The translations under genes were made by a program, and so were the position numbers. From Hyaloscypha bicolor E (Eukaryota; Ascomycota; Leotiomycetes; Helotiales; Hyaloscyphaceae), in NCBI RefSeq assembly GCF_002865645.1, contig NW_020194585.1, forward strand, positions 806,001 through 870,000: a stretch of DNA of 64,000 nt, written 5' to 3'. The notes beneath the pieces were generated by a model. That model searched no databases, was not told where the DNA came from, and was given only the letters and a program-made list of their open reading frames with translations. The number at the start of each line of letters is the position of its first letter. The stretch's first letter is position 1. Shown here piece by piece: positions 23,214 through 32,037 of the stretch.

Positions 23214-24105
23214 GCACTGCAATTTTAGCTCTCTCGAAGCGGATCTCTTCTCCCCCATTGGCAGGGGATAACGCGCAGTGTTGCAGGAGTAATTGCACTG
23301 CAATTTTAGCTCTCTCGAGGCAGTTCTCTTTCCCTATCATTGGCCAAAAAAATATGAAAATGACAAATATTGCTACCACAGTGCAATTTTAGCGTCCTCA
23401 ACGAGCGACAGAACCACTTGAGAAGAACTAACACGACTTCCATACTAAGGTCCCCTGTGCCTACTCTAGGAAACAAAATGAAAAATCAGACCTCGGGACT
23501 ACCTCTCATCGATGTCAAGTCAAATTGTCAGCGGGGACAATGCTCTCCCCAAAAGGGATTTTGGAATGCTGGCAGTGGACATTGTCACTGCCTGGACAAG
23601 CTGTGGATGTGGAATGTGTGTGTGTGTTTGGTGTAAATATGTATGAATGATGGTGCCCTAAGGGCGGTGAAGAAGCTATATATACGCCTGTGCGCAGCAC
23701 GTGACAGACATCCTGGGTGAGAAGTTCCACTTTGCAGGAATGAGGGTACAGGGAAAACAACCTCCGTTCTTGTATCCGCAAGTCAGAATCGATTTTCAGC
23801 TGCAATTTTGGCTCTGTTGGGCTGCCTCTCTTCACTATCGCCTCACTACCAGCGTTAGTGCCACTTGCACCGCAAATTGAGCATTGTCGAGGTGGCTCTT
23901 CCCTTCATCTCTGTAGCTAATAGTAGCTTTTTACGGTACAGACTGCAATTTTAGCTCTGTCGGCGTTGATGTCCTCCTTTAGCCTCACCAAGCAAGTGTG
24001 ATGGAGATTTGCATTACAATTTTAGCGTCCTCTAAGGCCGCAAATCACCTGACTGCAGGTAAAGACAGACATAGCAAACAAGTGCACAGGAAAGCGCTAG
24101 GTGTC
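23214..24105 (+). repeat. Cluster of GCACTGCAATTTTAGC-core repeats, left group (with duplicated block copy 1)
   Basis: Cores start at 23214, 23295, 23376, 23797, about 23868 (diverged), about 23940 and 24011, all in + orientation, several spaced 70-82 bp. The core is followed either by TCTSTCG...CTCTTCCC (type A) or GTCCTC...GAGCGACAG (type B). The segment 23376-24105 is repeated at 30785-31552 with about 130 bp of extra DNA here (after 23572). Confidence 0.75.
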
Positions 24106-24545
24106 TTGGGACTTGCGGTTTCTAAGTCAAGCCCTAGTGGCGTCGGTTTCGATAAATGTAACATCCTACGTAGTTTCCCCATCCTGACTCATTGAGACTG
24201 TTTCATCCTCAGCTGGAAGAGGTTCCAAAGGGCTGGAGATAGACTTTGAGAGGTTACCCCGCTAATTATTAATCACTCTGCTTCAAATTCTTCCTCTGTA
24301 CCCTCATCGCCTCCCCGTCCATAATACTTGTAAGAGGCTAAATCGCACGTCACTGCCTGCCGTACAAGAAGATTCAAGTAAAACTCAATAATATATCTAG
24401 TATTCTACTCTAAGCCTTATACTTAACCCAAAGAAAGTATCTTCATACATACTTAGCACACTTGTCGAGTACCGCGGCATTGATCTGTTCAACGGATCCA
24501 TACATCCTATAGAGGACATCACAAAGAAGTCTCAACTTTCTTGAA
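24106..24545. other. Repeat-flanked intergenic DNA
   Basis: No gene is recognised; moderately AT-rich. Confidence 0.4.
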
Positions 24546-25404
24546 CGGATCGAGGGGAAAACACAAGAGCAGATCGACGCTACGGTGCGAGAAGAAGCTG
24601 TAGCTCAGAAACGGTGCAAGAATGAGCCACCAATGAAAATGCCACTGACCCAAAAAGAACTCGACACACAACACCGTACCTGGGATGCTTGGGGAGTCAG
24701 CAAGGAGGAACAGGCTGAGTTTGTTCGAATGTTTGGTCTCAAGCCGGAGCCGGAGCCGGAGCCAGGTATAGCCGACGCTCCAGCCTCTGAGCGTGTATCG
24801 CAGCCACGAGCATTGTCACCTCGGCCGCCGAAGGACACTTCTCGCAAGACCCGCGGTGGCAGAATCACGAAGAGCACCGCGCAGATCCAAAGTGTTGCCA
24901 ACCATAGCACCGGATCCCGATAAACCACACCGACACCCGCAGAAGCCCCCATGCCCACTCGTCGGTCGAAACGACAAAAAGCGTCCGATACGGTAGATGA
25001 ACCCGGGGACAGTTCTGTACAAGTCCCACGGCAGGCGCGCAAAAGACAACCCCAGGTACATAAGGAGAGAGTTTCCGGTGCAGTCGACGACATCGACAAC
25101 AAAGTTCTACAGTCAAAGCATCATGACACAGGACAACTAGCAAGTCAATGACTCGCTCATAAACCGCCCTCGATTTGGCATGTTCGCAGAACAAAGTGTA
25201 GCACCACCACTTCATGAACCCCCATTGCGCAATCCTTCGAATGCAAACAAGCCGAATTCTTCAGGCCCTCGCAATCGGGTACCACCCAGGAAGAAGTCAA
25301 TTGCAGTCAAGGGCGCGAAACCTCAAGGGATATCAAAGTCTAGGCTCGAGGAGACGAACCGTTCAAAGAGATCCAAGCCACGTACAAGTTTGATGGTTAT
25401 TTGA
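24546..25404 (+). pseudogene. Probable decayed gene for a basic, disordered protein
   Basis: Three consecutive coding-like segments lie in different frames: about 24546-24923 (QKELDTQHRTWDAWGVSKEE and a PEPEPEPG run), 24951-25151 (MPTRRSKRQKASDTVDEP) and 25180-25404 (PRKKSIAVKGAKPQGISKSR). Composition is continuous (Lys/Arg/Pro/Ser-rich), but I found no GT-AG pairs that restore one frame. That suggests frameshift decay or an unresolved model. No domain is recognised. Confidence 0.35.
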
Positions 25405-25517
25405 CACGCTTCGCGTCTATGCACAGCTTCATGGGACTATTTTGCATAAAGGTGTCCCATCGAGAGAATTGTCTCAGCTGACATGGTACCATCTTTCTCA
25501 TCACTATTCTCGTTCGC

Positions 25518-25921
25518 CCAAAGAGGAGGGTAGTTCGACTCATCGATATCTTAGTCCTCGGAAAATCGGCTTTCACCACGGCATCAAACAACGGCAAGAC
25601 TCTTAAATCTATCTTTGGAGACCCCAATATCCCCAAATGCGCCTGGGGTCTCGGTGGCGTCACTGACATCCAACTCCTCGAGAATGAGTCTCGCGCCGGC
25701 GATAAGACGTATATACGTGGGCCAGATAAGTCTGTCCAGTTCGATGTAAAACTCGGGTTTATGGAGATCAATTGTTGGATCCGGACCAACAGGAAGCCCA
25801 GAGCCTCATGCCAGCTAACGTCTTTGCCTCCGGGCCGATGGATGTCAAGACGGTTCAATACTGCGCTAAAGGCGTTATTCATCTGCCAGACTTGCATGCT
25901 CTCTACTTGAAGCGTATTTAG
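25518..25921 (+). pseudogene. Remnant of a 3'-5' exonuclease (RNase D-like, DEDD) domain protein
   Basis: An open frame without a nearby start reads LIDILVLGKSAFTTAS, NNGKTLKSIFGDPNIPK, GGVTDIQLLENESRAGDKTY and VQYCAKGVIHLPDLHALYL, then stop at 25919-25921. This is the C-terminal two thirds of a common ascomycete 3'-5' exonuclease-like family. About 20 residues that should carry the second catalytic Asp region (VRNDADALW in relatives) are missing after IPK. The last catalytic Asp (usually YC-x-x-DV) is Gly here. The N-terminal DxE motif region is not readable. It is therefore inactive and decayed. A 238-codon antisense frame is its shadow. Confidence 0.65.
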
Positions 25922-26197
25922 GGTGATTGGCTCGCTAGGGCAATGGAGGAGAGCCCACGCCGCGTGGGCCATTCTCCAGGGTGCCGAGCAATGTACCAAC
26001 AATGAATTTGCGGGGTCGGCTTCTGGTAGGAATGGCAACAAGCTACCGAGCAGGTGGCGGTGCGATGCCCCACAAACATACACAGGGATGTTACGAGTTA
26101 GCCCCAATCCCAAAACCCCGCTAAGTACCGCCTAATTGCGTCACCGTGTAGTGCCCCAGCTGGTCCGCCCCCGCGCATCTTTGCGGAGATGATTCCG

Positions 26198-27306
26198 AAG
26201 ATTCAGTAAAATTTGGTATACGAAAGAGAGGAAGGCATGTGATGGTCATCTAGACTTGATCGAGAGATGAACTACCTGCAAATCATTCCAAATCCCCATA
26301 AGCCTTAGCGCTTCTATCCGCCACTCCCTACCTGTAGTTCTTTGTGTTAATATGAGGTTGGAGACTATTGCAGCGAGATTACGTTTGTGGCCCTCCACCC
26401 CTTGATCTGTTAGGATATATTATTTTCAAGACTTCTGTGATTACATGGGTATACACTCAGTTAAACCATTACAATACTGCAACACTGCCGATCACGGAAA
26501 TCTCCGTGAAGCAGATTATTATTCAGCTTTCCGCCAAGCAGAACTGTTACCCCCGGCACTTGTGGTGTGGTTGCTGCTAGAGGCTGGGTTCGATGTTACA
26601 GCGCAGAATTTCGATAAAGCAAGGGCGCTGTACTAGAAAAGGAGCGGGAACGAGGCGGTGATACAGCTCACATGCATCCCGTCCCCGGCGCCATCTATAG
26701 GCCCTTCGACCAGCACTGTCACGTCGGACTGTTGAATCGAGGGCCGCTGCATTATTTCCCTGAGGCATCGTTTAGCGTGTATCTTTGCGAGGTTCACCAT
26801 ATTAACGCCTTTAACGTCGGAGGCGGCCCGGGCCATGTCTGACTTTAGGATGCACGAAAAGCGGAACTCTCCATGCTCCGTAGCGTTGGGGATTGCTGTT
26901 CTGCTTGACGGAAACCTCTGCAAGGAAAAATCTTCGGTATTGCTGTTCTGCTCGACCGGAACCTCTGCAAATCGCTTCGGCAATCCCCATGATCTGCAAT
27001 GCAGCGGATATCTGGAACTCTGTTCCGTCGCTATACTGTGCTACGCTGTGCAGCGTTTAATTGAGTTTCCCCTTATGCGGCCAAGAAAGACTTTCCCCAC
27101 AGATCAAGAGATAGAAAGACCACAAACGCAAATTACTAGGGCTAGTGGCAGAGTTTGCGTAGGCATTACAGCATACAGGCCTCACATCTCCTTTTCATGT
27201 GCAACAATCTTCATATCTTGAGTTGGGCTTATCCTACCGGCCCTTCAAATCTACATGACCATCACATGCCTTCCTCTCTTTCACCTAGCAATATTTACCG
27301 AATCTT
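26198..27306. mobile_element. About 1.1-kb segment flanked by imperfect inverted repeats (MITE-like or decayed DNA transposon)
   Basis: The 62-bp arms 26198-26259 and 27245-27306 are inverted and about 80 percent alike by eye, sharing AAAGAGAGGAAGGCATGTG followed by ATGGTCAT. Inside lie short frames without motifs and a 47-bp-period direct repeat (26892 and 26939). No transposase is visible, so if mobile it is non-autonomous or a remnant. Confidence 0.5.
26892..26970. repeat. Two direct copies, period 47 bp
   Basis: ATTGCTGTTCTGCTYGAC is repeated at 26892 and 26939 together with a GGAAACCTCTGCAA/CGGAACCTCTGCAA tail. Confidence 0.7.
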
Positions 27307-27852
27307 GAAATTGGAAGGAAAAGCAAACAAATGGCAAAGCACAAAGACTGATTGGAAACCGGACCACTCCTTTCAATTCTTGAGGGAAGTGGGCAAACCC
27401 CTAGAGAAGGCGAATTCCATACCCTCTCACATGTCGGCAAGGAATTAAATTTAATACAGAATGGAGATCTGCAAACGGGCATCACAAAGAGATAGCTCGC
27501 TCACATTGTTGGTTATTCTATACCAACAGGCGGAATTTCCCAGGTCTGCCAGGCAAACAGTCCTCGATCTTCATTCTGTCATCCAATTTTTGACGGAATG
27601 CACTTTCATCGCAACATGTGATAATTAAGACGAGCTTCAGTAGTCAAAGAGGGAAGGATCTGTCCTCACTACGACATGTGAAGTTGTGTCCTCCAGTAAG
27701 TCAAACGTCTATAAAGAGAGCGTTCTCATCCATTAAACCCCTCTTTCCTCAATCACCTTTATTTTCAATCACAACTAGTCACAACCACAACTCAATTCCA
27801 AACCAAAGGCAAACAAGCTTCCGCTCTAGCCTCCAGCCCCAATATAGTAAAA
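27307..27852. promoter_or_regulatory. Upstream region of the hydrophobin-like gene
   Basis: No other gene. CTATAAAGAGAG at 27709-27720 is a TATA-like element about 140 bp before ATG 27853. It is followed by a CT-rich leader (CCCCTCTTTCCTC). Confidence 0.4.
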
Positions 27853-28124
27853 ATGCTCGCTAAGAAAGTCATCGCCGTCCTCACTCTCACCGTTGCAGCC
27901 ACGGCAAATCCCATGGAGAAGCGCAACGGTTGCGACGTTAACCACCCGGTGCAGGCGTGCTGCGATGGTTTTTTGAATTGCCTTGTTGGTAAGTTACTTT
28001 ATATTGTTCCCTCATATTTCGTATAGCTTAGCCATCGTCTATAGTTGGTGGGATTTGCGTACAGCCGAATGCCTGTTGCGAGCAAAATGGAGATGGCATC
28101 CTCAACTTTTGCGTCGCCCTTTAG
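27853..28124 (+). CDS. Small secreted hydrophobin-like protein with eight cysteines
   Basis: Exons 27853-27988 and 28045-28124 (56-bp intron) give 71 residues. Residues 1 to about 18 are a signal peptide (MLAKKVIAVLTLTVAATA), followed by a dibasic KR (23-24) that could be a Kex2 site. The mature part has cysteines at 27, 36, 37, 43, 50, 56, 57 and 68, the C, CC, C, C, CC, C order of hydrophobins. The loops between C37 and C43 (5) and C43 and C50 (6) are far shorter than in class I or class II proteins. It may be a minimal hydrophobin or another Cys-rich small secreted protein with the same order. It sits isolated between repeat blocks. Confidence 0.72.
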
Positions 28125-28668
28125 CATGATGTGTGAGAAAGAAGTTGGATAGCCTATGACCCGTGGACACAAAGCGCTCCTTCCTTGCCTAATTGTCTAA
28201 AGTGGTTGTTGGTTTGGGCTGGATTTCAATGTATGGAGGCTTTATTTGAATTGTGCTTTTGCTATGGATACAGACTCTCTTTAAATCAAATTGTTTGGTG
28301 GTTGTTGGCTTAGCAGGAAATGTATGGAAGTTGTTGAATTTGTTGAACTGGCAGATCTGAGTGATTAAATTGGAGCGAATTCTCGGGAACATAAACTGTA
28401 TCAGGTTTCTTTAATCATGTGACCATATTTTGCCACAGTGTGAGGGTTTCAGTCAAGATATGTATTAGTTCCAGATATAAGACGTAGCGCAAGGAAGTAA
28501 AAGCAGAATAGCGCCAGAGCTCCTCAAAAGGAGTTATTATAATTATATAAGGCTAGTACCTTCTTCCACGCGGCATATTAATAAGATTAGAAAGGAAGTT
28601 AGTAGCTAATAAATATATACTTTATAAGAGAAGTAAATTTAGTGTATCTGCACGTCAGAATCGATTCT
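28125..28668. other. Gene-free, partly AT-rich DNA
   Basis: 3' flank of the hydrophobin-like gene, then AT-rich sequence (about 28520-28640) without motifs. Confidence 0.45.
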
Positions 28669-31552
28669 CGCTGCAGTTTTAGCTCTGGCGGGCTGCCTCT
28701 CTTCTACACCACCCCACTACTAGCCCATTGCACTGCAATTTTAGCGTCCTTACGGAGGGCATGAACTACATGATTATATAGAAATATTTGGGAGAAGACA
28801 ATTACATAAAATAAATAATTTTTTATTTCATCTCATCTCTACTTCCTCGATAACTCTTAAACCAGCTCTAGCTAACTAACTAATCAAAACAAGTAAAGAT
28901 AAGGTTCCCCTCGTCTAGCATAATTCATGAAAAGTAACTCGTTTTCGCTGCTCCGACCCGCAAGTATCGCAAGAGCGACTCCGTTTTATTAGAGATTTCA
29001 TTCTGCGAGTTGCCTTGCAACTCTGCCAATGCGGGAGCGTCTGTGACTCAAGTCTTTTGAGAAAGTGAGTTCGGCTAGGTTTCCTCTAAGCTATCAGATA
29101 GCGGAGAAATTTCCGGCACAGGAGTTTTAGCGTGGTCGAGGAGGGACAGAATCACCTGGCTGTTGGCGAAGAGTTGCACAGAGGATAAGTGCAGCAGAAA
29201 GAGTAATTTGTATTGACTTGAGAGGAGTGAGATTTATTAATACTGAAAAGAAGGGGGAAAGTAATCAAGCGGGAGTTGAGAGTTGAGAGTCGAGAAGTAG
29301 CGAGATTGAAGAAATCAAAACATTCTCTACTTTCCCCATTCGAATTAGTGAAAGGAAATTCAATTGCTTGAGACTTTCACCCTGCCCCGCTAAGTCAGGA
29401 GGTTTAGAGGAGTGTAATTCCTTTCTGGCCTTTAAGGAATTTGCCAAATAATAGTACACTGCAGGCTCGGCGATGATCTGTGCGGGATCGGTCCAGGATC
29501 AATCCATAATCGACCCTGCGAAAGTACCTTCCATAGTAAATTTACACCAAAAACTAAGACTTTTCCAAAAGTACTTAAAAAATTCTAAAAAGACTTAGAG
29601 TTATCAAAGTAATATCCTTGGTTATAGCCTTGGCTTCTTTTCTTATTTAAATGTTGTTTTTATAATAAAAATTGTACTTTACCTTGAGTAAAGTAGGGTA
29701 GGGGTTCGCTAAGGATTTTTGCCTGGATCGATAGGCGAAATCGTGGATCGTGGCTCGGTTGGCGGGCCTGGCACGCTGGAATTCTTTCCCGCCTTCATGC
29801 CTGCCCAATCTGCACTGCAATTTTAGCTCTGTAGAGGAGGTACTCTTCCCCCACGTTTGTCGGTAAGGAAACATTTTTGCCCTTTGCCGCACTGCAATTT
29901 TAGCGTCTTCGAGGAGAGGCACTCATTACTTGAGAAGAAATCAACAACCTCTTCCCTGCTCGAATACCGATTCAATGAATTTTGTAAAACATGACAAAAT
30001 CCTGGAAAGCTCCCCAAATCTGTCTTGTCAAACTATAAGGTAGGAAGATGAGCTACCTCAAAATGGAATTCTGGAAGCTACCCGAAAGTCATGGCTGAGA
30101 CTTTCAGGCACCGACGGGGCAGGACCTTCCACCGAGGCAACCCGATTGCACTGTAATTTGAGGGCCGTTGAGATCACACTGAGACTTCTAAGAGAAGTGA
30201 TTGGCTGATGAGCACAGACCCTGTGCGAATACTTATGGCACCCTACTGTAGTTCTCTTCTCCCGTTTCCAAGTGCGAATAGCCTCAATAGCACTGCAATT
30301 TTAGCGTACTCGAGCCGGCTCTCTTTCGATACCAGTGGCCACCATTGGTAAGTGACCAATGGCAAATTGCAAGCACTGCAACTTTAGCCTCCTCGAGGAG
30401 GGTCGCCAAATCATTTGGAAAGAACTCAGTAGTTTCTTGCTGCCTCTGCCTCTCGTTCATTTAGCAATAGAAGAACGAAACCCTTGAGGCGCTTCCTACA
30501 TTCCTCGGATTAAAAAATCCGAGTGGAAGAAGTGAAGCCTCAGAACGGAATTTTGGAAGGCCAGCTACCGGTGTCTCGGTCAGAGGCTCGGGGAAGTGCG
30601 ATGCCTGTAGAGAATCAGGGTATTGAGTGGGACCGGATAACACCCGCACTCCCAATTTTAGCTCTCTCGGGGGTTCAACATTCGCCGTGCACTGCAATTT
30701 TAGCCTCGAAGGACGGATTCCTTCCCCCACGACCGCCATTGGAACAGCTTGCGCACGTGTGTTTAAAATTCAATTTAGCACTGCAATTTTAGCGTCCTCC
30801 ACGAGCGACAGAATCGCTTGAGAAGAACTAACACTGCTTCCATACTACTCACAGACATTTCCGCACCCGGTTCGGGCCAGCTCTGCTCGTGCAAGTCGGC
30901 CCCAGCAAAGCGAGGAATTGCCGACGGGTAAGGTCCCCTGTGCCAACTCTAGGAAACAAAATGAAAAATCAGACCTCGGTCGGGACTTTCCCTCATCGAC
31001 GTCAAGCCAAATTGTAAGCGAGGGCGATGCTCTCCTCAAAAAGGGATTTTGGAATGCTGGAGTGGACATCCTGGGTGAGAAGTCCCACTTTGCAGGAATG
31101 AGGGTACAGGGGAAATAACCTCTGTTCTTGTACCCGCATGTCAGAATCGATTTTCACTGCAATTTTAGCTCTGTCGGCTGCCTCTCTTCGTCACCGCTGA
31201 AGATCCAGAGGACAGATAGGCAGAAGTGAACCATGTACCAGATTGACGATTTACTGCGTTGAATTCACGTTACGTACAAACACAAGAGATTTCTAGAATT
31301 ACGATTAATTCCAGAAGAGAAGCGTGAAGCTCGTAGAAGCTTAGGAGCGAGGCTAAATACGCCTTAGCGCCATAATTAAGCGAAATTTGTGCCTGAGGCT
31401 TAAGCGAATTTTCCCCCTCACACCGCTCCCACTACAAGTTTCAAGAAGGCGATTTGCACTGCAATTTTAGCGTCCGCTAAGGTCGCAAATCACCTGACTA
31501 CAGGCAAAGACAGACATAGAAAACAAAGTTGCACAGGAAAGCGCTGAGTGGT
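28669..31552 (+). repeat. Cluster of GCACTGCAATTTTAGC-core repeats, right group
   Basis: Cores start at 28669, 28730, about 29116 (diverged), 29812, 29889, 30148, 30290, 30373, 30646, 30689, 30778, 31154 and 31456, all in + orientation. Spacings of 61, 77, 83 and 89 bp recur. Between them are unrelated spacers and an AT-rich stretch (28790-28900; 29560-29680). No protein gene is supported in this interval. The segment 30785-31552 matches 23376-24105. Confidence 0.75.
30785..31552 (+). repeat. Duplicated block, copy 2
   Basis: This copy shares long nearly identical stretches with 23376-24105: GAGAAGAACTAACA, AGGAAACAAAATGAAAAATC, AAGGGATTTTGGAATGCTGG and TTTGCAGGAATGAGGGTACA, ending with CACCTGACTRCAGG and GGAAAGCGCT. 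It has an extra stretch of about 80 bp at 30846-30927 and lacks the extra piece present in copy 1. Confidence 0.8.
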
Positions 31553-31598
31553 TCATATCAACTTTTATTCATGCACTGCCCTATTCTCGCCTCCCCTC

Positions 31599-31973
31599 TC
31601 ACTTCACACTCATCACCCCCTCTTTCTTCCCCACAATAAGCGCCCCCCTCCACCCGTCAAACAAAAATCCCAAACAAGGGTATAGCAGCCCTCTCACAAA
31701 ACTGTACCCAAACACACGACCGACGCCTGTAAACAAGATCCACCCCGCCAACGGGCTCCAAGTTGGAACCGTTTGATGAACAAGAAGAAGTGCCCCCAAC
31801 GCCTGTGTAAGTAATTCCAGAAGATAAACATATGATACAAGATTATTCCTCCGCTTTTCAACCGCAAATCTTTCATCCTGTTGCGGGCCGGATCGTGAGC
31901 GCCGTGCTAAGCACCCAAAGGTTGAGATGCGATGTTGATGAGCTCCGGCGTCGAAGCGAATCGTGGATGCCAT
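31599..31973 (-). CDS. Possible small membrane protein, unknown
   Basis: An ATG-started frame of 124 residues. After a polar N-terminus come hydrophobic segments (SYVYLLELLTQALGALLLVH, and WILFTGVGRVFGYSFVRGLL near residues 75-95), ending in a basic tail. The start lies 65 bp downstream of the ptaB stop on the same strand, so it could also be part of the ptaB 3' transcript. I do not recognise a family. Membrane-like composition and the ATG favour a real gene; isolation from any conserved motif argues for caution. Confidence 0.42.
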   Translation of the reverse strand: MASTIRFDAGAHQHRISTFGCLARRSRSGPQQDERFAVEKRRNNLVSYVYLLELLTQALGALLLVHQTVPTWSPLAGWILFTGVGRVFGYSFVRGLLYPCLGFLFDGWRGALIVGKKEGVMSVK

Positions 31974-32037
31974 TTTGTATCGAATCGACTGTTTGGCGCC
32001 TCCCGTCTAAAAGAGAATAAACAATTTATCTCCCCCA

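Noticed and set aside
25397..26113. 238-codon open frame on the minus strand
   Set aside because: It lies antisense to the exonuclease relic, whose + strand frame carries recognisable family motifs.
23214..31471. CRISPR-like array reading of the repeated core
   Set aside because: The genome is clearly eukaryotic, spacers vary from 43 to several hundred bp, and no cas genes are present.
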